Below, one piece after another: positions 1 through 8,197 of a stretch of DNA of 17,848 nucleotides; within the stretch, counting starts at the first letter, position 1, and every line of letters starts with the position of its first letter. Origin of the DNA: CAZOAR01 sp964577985 (GTDB taxonomy: Bacteria; Gemmatimonadota; CAZMKB01; CAZNLH01); contig CAZOAR010000051.1 in the NCBI GenBank assembly GCA_964577985.1, forward strand, positions 1 through 17,848, in the 5' to 3' direction. The notes beneath the pieces are model-generated. The model searched no databases. It was not told the origin of the DNA and saw only the letters and a program-made list of their open reading frames with translations. The position numbers and the translations under genes were made by a program.

Positions 1-2564
1 CCCTTATCCCAGCTGTAGCCCTGTGGCATCTCGAACCCTTCCATCGCCTTGTCGATCTTGTCGTACAGTACCGCGATGTTCTCGGCGGCGGCATTGGCCT
101 TTACCTCGAGCATCGTCTTGCCGTTTGCACGGTGGATTTCCCCGAAACCCCTCGTCTGATCGAACTTGGTGAGGGTACTGAGGGGCACCTCCGTACCGCT
201 GTCGGTGATGAATGTCATGTTCTTCAACTGCTCCAGGTTCTCACGATCCTCCTTCTGAAGTTGCACGCGCACGTCAACCTCTTTTTCGCCCTGATGAAAC
301 TCCGGCAGATCTATCCCACGCAACGCGTACGACAACGTCCCCGCTATGACCTGCACCGGGATACCATATTTTTCCGCCTGGTCTCGATCGACGAGCACTC
401 GTATCTCTTCCTGCCCCTTCTCGATATCGGTGTCCACGCTTATTATCTCCGGGATCCCCTCGATCCTCCGCTCCACTTCCCGGGCGAGTTCACCGAGATA
501 CTCGGTGTCTGCCCCATAGAGGGTCACCGATACTGACGCGTCTTCGCTGGTGTCGCGCTGCCACCCCATGTTCACCGTGACACCTGGCGCCTTCGGCATC
601 TTCTCCTTGACCTCCTCTATCACCTTCTCCCTGGTCATGCTCTCCTCCACATTGACACCCACCATCCGACGGAGCCACTTCGACGCCTGAGAGTACCATT
701 CAACGTCCTCCACGGGCAGCAGGTAAACGCGGATCATGGCCCACACGTTCGAGAAGCGCGCATCGACAGTCTTTATTCCATAGCGCTCCCTGTTCTCATC
801 GAGAAACGCTTCTATACCGCTTATCAGCTCGTTGGTCTTCTCTATGCTGTAGTTGTTAGGTATCTCGAGGTTCATGCGGAAGTCGTTGATGTTCCCCTCT
901 CCCCTGTCGGTCGACTCGATGCGGCTCATCGGAATCTGAAGGCTCGCCAGGAGGAGGAGGGCGATGAACGTGGCGTCCATCCGGTGATTCATTGTCCACT
1001 CGAGGGCACTGGTGTATCGGCTTCTTATCCACTCTATCCCCCTCGTCTGTTCGGGGCTCTTTCGGCTCGTGATCGTCGTCGCCCCCAGCGGGATAAAGAG
1101 GAGCGCGACCAGCAGGGAGGCAATCAGCGCGAAGATCATCGGAAGACCGATCCTGAGCATGTAGAAGCGAAATCCCACGTCATCGTTCATCAACATGAGG
1201 GGAAGGAACACTACCACTGTCGTCAGGGTGGCCATGGTCACCGCAAGGGCTACTTCGCTCGCCCCCGTGACAGCTGCCTCTTTCAACCCCCTCCCCTTGC
1301 GCTTTATACGGTATATGTTCTCCACGATAACGATCGAGTTGTCGACGACCAGCCCGACGCTGACCATCAGGCCCATCATCGTGATCAGGTTCAGGGACCA
1401 GCCCACAAAATAGAGGCCCGTTACCGTGATAAGCAGCGAGAGGGGAATCGCCAGGAGTATTATCAGTGTCATGCGGATCCGCCGCAGGAAGAAGAAGAGG
1501 ATAAAGACCGCGAAGAGTCCGCCCCACAGGCCGGCGTTCTTGAGATTGTTTATAGACTCGAGGATGTAGCTGCCCTGGTCGAAGAGCATGTCGAATTTCA
1601 TCCCCTCAAAGGCGGGATTGGACTTGATCTCCTTGTCTATCGTCTCTGAGATCTCTCTGGTGAGCGCGACCGTATTGGCCGTCGATTCCTTGAAGACGCC
1701 TATCTTGATCGCCGGGTGGCCGTCCACGCGCTGGATGAATTCCCTCTTTGGTATGTCATAGGTAACCTTCGCTATGTCTCCGAGCCTGACATCCGTCCCC
1801 TTGATCCGGAGGTCCTTTATCTCTTCGATGTTCTCATACTTCGCGATCGAACGGACGCCGAGTTTCCTGTCTCCGTCCAGGACGTAGCCGCTCGAGAGAT
1901 TGAAATTATCCCTCATGAGCTCCTGGATCACGGGATAGAGGTCCACGTTGAGGGCGTTGACCCGGTCGTGATCAATCTCCACCTGTATCATCTTTTCGTA
2001 AGTGCCCCAGATCTCCACATATGCAACACCATCGATGCGCTCGAGAGGCCTCTTGATGTATTTCTCGGCCATGTAGTATGGATCATCAACCCCGCTGCCG
2101 TTGAGCGTCACTGAAAAAAACACTATCGGGTCGTCCTCATCACTGAACTTCCTCAGGAAAACACGATCGACGTCATCGGGTAGTTCGGCCTTGACCCGCT
2201 CCATCCTGTCTCTGAGCGAGCTGTAAGCAAGGTCCATATCGGTATCCTGGTCGAACTCGATCCATGTCCAGACCCCCCCGTTCTGGCTCCACGTCTCCAC
2301 GTTCTCCACGCCCCGTATGGTCTGGACGATCTCTTCCACGGGCCGGGCGATCTTCTCTTCCGTCTCGGAAGGATTGGAGTTCGGGTAGTTGATCCAGACC
2401 CCCAGGAACGGGGGTGTGAAGCCGGAAGGAAACAGCTTGAGCGGAATCAGTGCGTAGGTCGTGATGCCGAGGACGACCATGGCGACAAAGATCATTACGA
2501 CGGTGACGGGCCGTGACACCGACAACCTTGGAAGCAGCGCGGTCTTTGTCAACTTCACATTCAC
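1..2564 (-). CDS. RND efflux permease, second subunit (3' part cut by window edge)
   Basis: Inner-membrane proton-driven efflux permease of the AcrB/HAE1-like RND superfamily. 854 codons are in the window, open to the edge. Seen: TM1 right after the N-terminus; the first periplasmic porter domain; TM2-TM6 with the TM4 motif VGLVVDNSIVIVEN (D408, N409); and the second periplasmic domain up to GYSWDK, just before TM8. The last five membrane helices lie outside the window. TM4 carries Asp-Asn rather than the Asp-Asp of AcrB, which I recall from many HAE1-type pumps. I chose the GTG at 2564: it lies 4 nt after the TGA of the upstream permease and has AAGGA 11 nt before it; a GTG at 2558 is the alternative. 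It is the third gene of the efflux operon, so it probably pairs with the preceding permease as MdtB pairs with MdtC. The substrate cannot be told. Confidence 0.93.
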   Translation of the reverse strand, partial: MNVKLTKTALLPRLSVSRPVTVVMIFVAMVVLGITTYALIPLKLFPSGFTPPFLGVWINYPNSNPSETEEKIARPVEEIVQTIRGVENVETWSQNGGVWTWIEFDQDTDMDLAYSSLRDRMERVKAELPDDVDRVFLRKFSDEDDPIVFFSVTLNGSGVDDPYYMAEKYIKRPLERIDGVAYVEIWGTYEKMIQVEIDHDRVNALNVDLYPVIQELMRDNFNLSSGYVLDGDRKLGVRSIAKYENIEEIKDLRIKGTDVRLGDIAKVTYDIPKREFIQRVDGHPAIKIGVFKESTANTVALTREISETIDKEIKSNPAFEGMKFDMLFDQGSYILESINNLKNAGLWGGLFAVFILFFFLRRIRMTLIILLAIPLSLLITVTGLYFVGWSLNLITMMGLMVSVGLVVDNSIVIVENIYRIKRKGRGLKEAAVTGASEVALAVTMATLTTVVVFLPLMLMNDDVGFRFYMLRIGLPMIFALIASLLVALLFIPLGATTITSRKSPEQTRGIEWIRSRYTSALEWTMNHRMDATFIALLLLASLQIPMSRIESTDRGEGNINDFRMNLEIPNNYSIEKTNELISGIEAFLDENRERYGIKTVDARFSNVWAMIRVYLLPVEDVEWYSQASKWLRRMVGVNVEESMTREKVIEEVKEKMPKAPGVTVNMGWQRDTSEDASVSVTLYGADTEYLGELAREVERRIEGIPEIISVDTDIEKGQEEIRVLVDRDQAEKYGIPVQVIAGTLSYALRGIDLPEFHQGEKEVDVRVQLQKEDRENLEQLKNMTFITDSGTEVPLSTLTKFDQTRGFGEIHRANGKTMLEVKANAAAENIAVLYDKIDKAMEGFEMPQGYSWDK

Positions 2565-2568
2565 GTGG

Positions 2569-5500
2569 TCAGTTGTCCTTTGTAACCATGCAGTATATCG
2601 TCGGGATGACTATGAGCGTCAGGACTGTAGCGCTTATCAGGCCCGCGATCACTGTTATCGCCATCGGTGTCCTGATCTCGGAGCCTTCCCCGACGCCGAG
2701 CGCCATGGGGAGGAGGCCCAAAACGGTCGTAGTGGTTGTCATCAGGATGGGCCTCAACCTCACCCTCCCGGCCAAGAGAACGGCATCCACCTTATCAGTG
2801 CCCCTCTTTCGCAGCGTGTTTATGTAGTCGATCAGCACTATGGCGTTGTTTACCACTATGCCCACCAGCATGATGAGGCCGATAAACACCATCACGCTCA
2901 TTGAGATGCCCGTCGCATACAGGGCGACGATCACCCCGAAGAGTGCGAGCGGCACGGTGAATATGATCACGAGCGGGTGTATCAGAGACTCGAACTGGCT
3001 CGCCATGACCACATAGACAAGGAATATGGCAAGCATCATCGCGAACATCAGGCTGCGCATCGAGGTCTCCATCTCACGGTTCTGCCCGCCCACGCTGTAT
3101 GAGAAGTCGGAGGGAAGCGATACCTCGTCGAAGATCTGGTAGATGGCGCGCGTGGCACCACCCAGGTCTATCCCGTCGAGATTGGCCGATATCAGAGCGG
3201 CGCGTTGCTGGTCTATCCTCCGTATCTCGCTCGGCCCCTCCTCTATTTCTATCGACGCGACCGCCGAGAGTGGAATCGGGATCTCTCCCCCGGGATTAAC
3301 GGTCAATCGCCTCAGGTCGTCGACGCTCTCCTTGTCGGTCTCGCGCAGTCGAACGCGTATATCTATCTTCCTGTCCGCCTCCCGGAACTCGGTGGCGATA
3401 TCCCCCTGCACCTTCTTCCTGACGAGGGCCGCGACATCGTATACGCTCAGCCCATAGCGTGCAAGCTGGTTCCTGTCATATCGAATCTGCACCTCCGGAT
3501 ATCCCTTCTGGATGTTGGTCTTGACGTCCGAGAGGCCCGGGATTTTACTCATCCTGAACATGATCTCGCGGCTGATGCGCGCAAGCGAGGCGAGATCATA
3601 CCCCTCGATCTCCACCTCCACAGGTGTCTTGAAGCTGAAGATGCTTGGCCTCGATATCCTTATGTCGGCATCGGGTATCATCGCCAGGCGCCTTCTCAGA
3701 TACTCTATGAGACCTTCCTCCTTCTCTGCCATGTCCCCGCCTCTCGTCAGCTCGACAGTCAGTTTCGACGAGTACTCCCCTTCCTCGGCCGATGGGTTCG
3801 ACTTCTTCTCCACACCCACGACGGTGGCCACCTCCTCGACATCTTCCCGCGCCTGGATGATCTTCTCTATCGGCCCGATCCGGTCGAGTGTCTTCCGCAG
3901 CGGAGTACCAACGGGCATCCTCACCTCGACGTTGAACTCTCCCTGGTGCACCTCCGGTATCAGTTCCCTCCCGATCCTCGGAAGGAGGAGGAGGAGACTG
4001 ATGAGAAATATCGCGCCGGCGGTAGTGATTACAATACCCGGGTTCTCCACCGCTCGCTTGAGAACCTTCGGATACGCCTCGCTCAATCGCTGGTAGCCCC
4101 TGTCGAACATCGCCCCGAGGAAGACGAGAATCGGTGCCACCAGAGCGCCTGTGAGCACAAAGAGGACGGTAGCGGCCACTATCACGAGGTGAATGACCAG
4201 TATCGCAGCCTTCCCCACTAGCGAGATCACGGTGTGAAACAGGTATTTCAGGAGGATATAGGCCATTCCGCTGATTGTCGGCACGATCAACGCGGCTCTC
4301 ATGAGGACGTTCCCCACCGCACTCGAGGCGTGGCCTTTTCCCCTGCTGGTCGCCCAGCCCCACAGGCGCCTCAGACCCTGCAGGAGATCCTCCACGGGCG
4401 TGTAGAGAAAGATACCGCCCCAGACCTCCATCGCCTCGCCACCGCCCGAAAGTAGCAGGCCCCTGTCCCGGCCGAGCCACGCGCTGATTCCGTCTGCCCT
4501 CACTCCTCTCCACCTGAGCCTGAGCAGGGCGATCAGAGCGCCGATCAGCGGGAAGAGAATGGAGACCACAGCCTTCAGCAGGACCTCTATCATCGTTCCC
4601 AGGAGAAGACCGATCCTGGTGCAGACCTCACTCAGGAATGTCGGCACCTGGCGCAGGGAGGCGTGTAGCGCGTGAGTCCACACCGGCGGGCCGGGCGCTT
4701 CCTCGCGGTTATCATCTCCACCGACAGGCTTCAACGGCGGACGCGTTGAAAGTGCCTCGAATCTCAGAAACGACGAATCCTCCAGCGACTTCCGCCATTC
4801 CCCCTCTCCGGCCTTCGATATCTTTTGTGAGGCAAGCACGGGTATTACAAAAAGTGAAACCGCGAGCGAGGTCAGGAGCGCGAAGACAACCGTGAGTGAC
4901 ATGTCGCCGAAGACCTGACCCGCGACACCTTCCACAAAGACGATCGGGAAGAAGACTGCTATCGTGGTGAGTGTGGAGGCGATGACCGCGCCGCTGACCT
5001 CGCTGACACCACGCAGTGACGACTGTATGACACCGTCACCCTCCTCCCTGCAGCGGAATATACTCTCGATGACCACTATCGAATTGTCGACAAGCATCCC
5101 GACACCCAGGGCGAGCCCCCCCAGTGACATGATATTCAGGGAGACATTCCCCACGTGCATGCAGGCAAAGGTCGCTATTATCGATATCGGGATGGACAGC
5201 CCGACGATGAGTGTCGATGTTAATTGCCGCAGGAAGAGAAAGAGAACGATAATGGCAAGAATACCTCCAAAGAGCGCCGTGTTCCTCACTTCCCTGACGG
5301 AATTCTCGATGAATATTGACTGATCCGAGAGGGTGCTGATCTGGACGCCCGAAGGGAGCTTGTGACTCAGAAAGTTGGTCATCTCTCTCTTCATCGCCGA
5401 GGCATAGGCCTTCTCCTGTTTTACACGCTTGATGTCTTCGGCGCTGTGGCCTTTCTCTCCGACGTTCGTTTTCCCGGCCTTGTCGTCGAGATGCTCTTCT

Positions 5501-6501
5501 TGTTCCTTCTCTTCACTCGGCGGATGCTCCACATAAGCCCTCTGCTCTTCTGTCCCGAAGAGCGTCTCTTTGACAAGGCTCGCCACTTCGACTGCATTGG
5601 CGTCCGCCTCCTTGTATATCTCTATCTCAACGCTCTCCTGCCCGTTGACCCGAGTGATCACCTCACGTTCGGAGTGACTCCTCGAGACCCTCGCCATATC
5701 TTTCACCCTGAGGCTTACACCGTTCAACTCACCGACTACAACATCACCTATCTCATCCAGGTCCCGGAACTCGTTGAACGTCCTGACCAGATATTCCGCG
5801 TCCCCTTCCTTCAGCTTCCCGCCCGCGAGGTTGATGTTCTCCTGTGCGAGACGCTGGTTTACGAGGCCGATGTCGAGTCCGAGCGAGGCAAGCTGTCTTT
5901 CGTTGATCTCGATGTGTATCTCTTCCTCGAGACCGCCCTTTATCTTAACCGCGGCAACGCCCTGGATCCCTTCGAGTTCACGCTTGATGTCTTCGTCGCA
6001 TATCTTCCTCAGGTAGTAGAGGTCATCAACGCCATAGACGCCGAGCCGCATAACGGGATCGAGCGAGGGGTCGTAGCGAAGGATGATCGGCTTCTCCGCA
6101 CCATCGGGATAGTATATAGGATCGAGCTTCTCTCGAACGTCCTGGGTCGCGATATTCATGTCCGTGTCCCAGGTGAACTCGAGGATTACATCGGAGATCT
6201 CCGATTTCGAAATGGAGTTTATGCTGACAAGGTTGTTGACGACACCTACGGCCTCTTCAACCGGTCTGGATATCTGGTTTTCGACTTCTTCGGGTGCCGC
6301 GCCCGGAAACTCTGTGCGGATCGTGAGGGATGGATAGGTGATGTCGGGCATCAGGTTCAGGGACAGTCTGTTGTATGAGACGAGGCCGAAGACAACGATC
6401 GCGACCACAACCATCAGTATCGCGACGGGACGTTGTACCGTCAGACTGAAGATGCCAGTCGAGGCGTCACCGGGTCCGTCTGACTCCTTTGTTTCGTTCA
6501 A
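2569..6501 (-). CDS. RND efflux permease, first subunit, enlarged by two insertions (1310 aa)
   Basis: Inner-membrane RND (HAE1-like) permease exporting substrates through a periplasmic adaptor. Seen: TM1 at about 26-45; TM4 motif MLVDNSIVVIES with D472 and N473; TM10 motif GIVVNNAIVLIDYI near 1213-1226, with Asn where AcrB has Lys940; a normal C-terminal helix bundle at 1148-1304. It is about 270 residues longer than the usual 1000-1050. One extra block (about 317-368) is hydrophilic and Glu/Lys-rich, just before TM2. The other (about 558-820) fills the normally short cytoplasmic loop between TM6 and TM7 and has hydrophobic stretches at 629-661 and 731-799. The start is TTG at 6501: it overlaps the adaptor's TGA (TTGA), has GGAGAGGAG 5 nt upstream, and the next Met (30) would cut into TM1. 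It ends TGA, 4 nt before the second permease. Confidence 0.95.
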   Translation of the reverse strand: MNETKESDGPGDASTGIFSLTVQRPVAILMVVVAIVVFGLVSYNRLSLNLMPDITYPSLTIRTEFPGAAPEEVENQISRPVEEAVGVVNNLVSINSISKSEISDVILEFTWDTDMNIATQDVREKLDPIYYPDGAEKPIILRYDPSLDPVMRLGVYGVDDLYYLRKICDEDIKRELEGIQGVAAVKIKGGLEEEIHIEINERQLASLGLDIGLVNQRLAQENINLAGGKLKEGDAEYLVRTFNEFRDLDEIGDVVVGELNGVSLRVKDMARVSRSHSEREVITRVNGQESVEIEIYKEADANAVEVASLVKETLFGTEEQRAYVEHPPSEEKEQEEHLDDKAGKTNVGEKGHSAEDIKRVKQEKAYASAMKREMTNFLSHKLPSGVQISTLSDQSIFIENSVREVRNTALFGGILAIIVLFLFLRQLTSTLIVGLSIPISIIATFACMHVGNVSLNIMSLGGLALGVGMLVDNSIVVIESIFRCREEGDGVIQSSLRGVSEVSGAVIASTLTTIAVFFPIVFVEGVAGQVFGDMSLTVVFALLTSLAVSLFVIPVLASQKISKAGEGEWRKSLEDSSFLRFEALSTRPPLKPVGGDDNREEAPGPPVWTHALHASLRQVPTFLSEVCTRIGLLLGTMIEVLLKAVVSILFPLIGALIALLRLRWRGVRADGISAWLGRDRGLLLSGGGEAMEVWGGIFLYTPVEDLLQGLRRLWGWATSRGKGHASSAVGNVLMRAALIVPTISGMAYILLKYLFHTVISLVGKAAILVIHLVIVAATVLFVLTGALVAPILVFLGAMFDRGYQRLSEAYPKVLKRAVENPGIVITTAGAIFLISLLLLLPRIGRELIPEVHQGEFNVEVRMPVGTPLRKTLDRIGPIEKIIQAREDVEEVATVVGVEKKSNPSAEEGEYSSKLTVELTRGGDMAEKEEGLIEYLRRRLAMIPDADIRISRPSIFSFKTPVEVEIEGYDLASLARISREIMFRMSKIPGLSDVKTNIQKGYPEVQIRYDRNQLARYGLSVYDVAALVRKKVQGDIATEFREADRKIDIRVRLRETDKESVDDLRRLTVNPGGEIPIPLSAVASIEIEEGPSEIRRIDQQRAALISANLDGIDLGGATRAIYQIFDEVSLPSDFSYSVGGQNREMETSMRSLMFAMMLAIFLVYVVMASQFESLIHPLVIIFTVPLALFGVIVALYATGISMSVMVFIGLIMLVGIVVNNAIVLIDYINTLRKRGTDKVDAVLLAGRVRLRPILMTTTTTVLGLLPMALGVGEGSEIRTPMAITVIAGLISATVLTLIVIPTIYCMVTKDN

Positions 6502-7649
6502 CCGGTCTCCTCTCCGTCCCGGGCATTCTGGTCATCGACTATCCTTATCTTCGCGCCATCCTTTATGCCGCTCTGCCCCACGACTATCACGTGATCGTCG
6601 TGGTCGATTCCGGATAGTACCTCCACAACCTGGTTATTCGCGAATCCTTTGTCGAGCTCAACCCTCGCCGCCGTGCTCTCTTCACCCGCGATGAATATAT
6701 ATTCTCTTCCACCGTCGTAAACGATCGCGTCCCTCGGGACCAGCATGGTGTCATCGTGCGTGCCCGTGATTATGTGTACGTGAACGAACATTCCAGGCCT
6801 GAGTCTCGCACCCCCGGCCTCGATTCCCACCGTGACTTTGAAGGTCCCGCTGTTCGGGTCGACAACCGGGCTGATGCGCTTTACCCAACCCTCGATCTCC
6901 TCTCCCTCGATAAAATCTGAACCAATTGTTACGCGCTGGCGGAGATTGATTCTGTAGATCTCCTTCTCGGGTACGTGGACTATCGCGATGAGACTGTCGA
7001 GGTTTACGATTGAGAATATCCTGGTGCTGGTATTAATTCGGTCGCCCTCGCTTATCAATCTCTCAGAGACGACGCCGCTAATCGGCGCCTCGATCCGTGT
7101 GTATCTCAGCAGGAGCTTCGACTTGTCCCACTCCAGTTCCGCCTGCTTGAGTTCGTAGCGCGCGTTCTCATGTTCTTCAACACTGATCAGGTCGCCCTCG
7201 TACATTTCCTCGACACGTTTGAAATCATTCTCCAGCTTATGGAAAGCCACCTCGCTCTTCGCCTCATCCAGGGAGTACTCTTCGTCGTCGAGCCTGGCGA
7301 GGAGAGAGCCCCTCTTTACCAGGTCACCTTCCTCCACCAGCAACTCATCGACAAGACCGGACGTCTGTGGATAGATGTCGACGCCGCTCTCGGTCTCAAT
7401 AGTGGAGCTGAGCAGTATGTATGAAGAGATGCTGCCCAGGCTGACCTCGGCTACTTCAACGGGCACTCCCGTCTTCTCGTCCTCTTTATTTCCTTCTTCC
7501 GCGGCCGCCGTCTCCTCCTTGAGTTGAGAAGACTCCTCGTTGTTGTCGGCGTTGCCTTTATTGTTACATGCGACTCCCGCCGTCAGAAATGTCGTCAGGA
7601 GTATGGACATCGTTAATGCTCTCGAAGTGCGCGATGCGTTATGGCTCAC
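6498..7649 (-). CDS. RND efflux periplasmic adaptor (membrane-fusion lipoprotein, HlyD/AcrA family)
   Basis: Periplasmic adaptor linking the two RND permeases to an outer-membrane channel; no TolC-like gene is in the window. 383 residues. Seen: hydrophobic signal segment 14-27 ending TAGVAC, with Cys28 as the likely lipidated residue; a Glu/Asn-rich linker 29-60; first half of the lipoyl-like domain around 93-120 (SGLVDELLVEEGDLVKRGSL); a short helical hairpin 125-178; second lipoyl half around 183-205 (RIEAPISGVVSERLISEGD); beta-barrel 215-295 (RLRPGMFVHVHI at 282-293); and a membrane-proximal domain to the end. The short hairpin is typical of small adaptors. The start GTG at 7649 has AGAGAGG 6 nt upstream; an ATG 2-3 nt upstream is out of frame and hits a stop at once. 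The gene ends with TGA overlapping the permease start. I see no convincing sigma70 promoter upstream. Confidence 0.93.
   Translation of the reverse strand: MSHNASRTSRALTMSILLTTFLTAGVACNNKGNADNNEESSQLKEETAAAEEGNKEDEKTGVPVEVAEVSLGSISSYILLSSTIETESGVDIYPQTSGLVDELLVEEGDLVKRGSLLARLDDEEYSLDEAKSEVAFHKLENDFKRVEEMYEGDLISVEEHENARYELKQAELEWDKSKLLLRYTRIEAPISGVVSERLISEGDRINTSTRIFSIVNLDSLIAIVHVPEKEIYRINLRQRVTIGSDFIEGEEIEGWVKRISPVVDPNSGTFKVTVGIEAGGARLRPGMFVHVHIITGTHDDTMLVPRDAIVYDGGREYIFIAGEESTAARVELDKGFANNQVVEVLSGIDHDDHVIVVGQSGIKDGAKIRIVDDQNARDGEETG
6507..6515 (-). promoter_or_regulatory. Shine-Dalgarno deciding the TTG start of the long RND permease
   Basis: On the minus strand this reads GGAGAGGAG and lies 5 nt before the TTG at 6501. 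It sits inside the end of the adaptor gene, so the two genes are probably translationally coupled. It justifies a rare TTG start over the first internal ATG, which would remove the membrane anchor. Confidence 0.7.
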
Positions 7650-7859
7650 ATGATACCTCTCTTTGAGTCGGGGTCATCCGTTTTCTACTACTACCTGATT
7701 TCTATCTCCAGGGTTTCAACAAAAACATCTTGCCCACAGCAAGGTGGAAGAAGCCCCTCCAAGTCCTCATAAACGATTCCCGGAGGACCCTGACATCAGG
7801 ACCGGCCCTCTCTCCGTCAGGGAAGTCGCAGGGGAGTCATGCGCTGTACTCGTGGAAGC

Positions 7860-7891
7860 CATAAATACAAGGTCTGAACGTTGTATTTATG
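7860..7891. repeat. Perfect 11-bp palindrome, 10-nt loop (TACAA family copy A)
   Basis: The arms CATAAATACAA and TTGTATTTATG are exact reverse complements around GGTCTGAACG. It shares the AATACAA/TTGTATT core with the elements at 7908-7930 and 15506-15536. It sits between divergent genes, where no terminator is needed, so it may be an operator, part of a small RNA, or a dispersed intergenic palindrome. Confidence 0.75.
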
Positions 7892-7907
7892 CTAGATTTC
7901 TTTTTAC

Positions 7908-7930
7908 ACAAGCCTGTGGCCTTGTATTTT
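7908..7930 (+). terminator. Terminator-like hairpin with T-tract (TACAA family copy B)
   Basis: ACAAG and CTTGT pair around an 8-nt loop, and the plus strand then runs ATTTTT. Over 24 nt (7908-7931) it matches the minus-strand sequence of the hairpin after leuS at 20 positions. No plus-strand gene precedes it, so it is either an orphan terminator (perhaps of an unrecognised small RNA) or a copy of a dispersed palindrome. The stem is short, so activity is uncertain. Confidence 0.4.
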
Positions 7931-8090
7931 TCGCAAAGAGCGTTCTGTCTCCTCGTGCCGTTTCACGGAAAACTGCGGTTGTTGCTCACCCCCGATTCCG
8001 CGGCTTCGTCGTTTCGGAGGAGACAAGGGATCCCGCGGGAGCGACGGTGAGACGATGTCCCCATGGTTGGTCCTCATTCGAAGGCGACTC

Positions 8091-8118
8091 TTGACAGCGA
8101 CTGAAATCGTGGTATTAT
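8091..8118 (+). promoter_or_regulatory. Sigma70-type promoter of the selenoprotein gene
   Basis: The -35 is TTGACA at 8091-8096 (perfect consensus), the spacer is 16 nt, and the -10 is TATTAT at 8113-8118 (one mismatch). Transcription would start near 8125, about 70 nt before the ATG at 8198. An intact promoter here supports the longer gene model that begins upstream of the in-frame TGA. Confidence 0.7.
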
Positions 8119-8197
8119 AGTTGAAAAGCCCGAGTTACAGCGGCACGATGAATTATGACCGCCACGCCCTTGTTTCACCCGTGACCGGAGAGATAGG

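Larger units (their letters stand above)
7650..8197. other. Divergent intergenic region with palindromes and one clear promoter
   Basis: This 548-nt gap separates the leftward efflux operon from the rightward selenoprotein gene. It holds two palindromes (7860-7891 and 7908-7930) and a strong rightward promoter at 8091-8118. The stretch 7744-8094 is open on the plus strand (116 codons), but it spans both palindromes, has no recognisable domain, signal or good ribosome site, and is Arg/Pro-rich in the manner of chance frames. I do not call it a gene. I saw no tRNA-like or riboswitch-like fold. Confidence 0.6.

Noticed and set aside
7650..7760. Sigma70 promoter for the efflux operon
   Set aside because: A TTGAAA occurs on the minus strand, but nothing close to a -10 consensus lies at the right spacing.
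7744..8094. Open frame of 116 codons on the plus strand
   Set aside because: It spans two palindromes and reaches the -35 of the promoter, shows no domain or signal, and has composition typical of a chance frame in GC-rich DNA.
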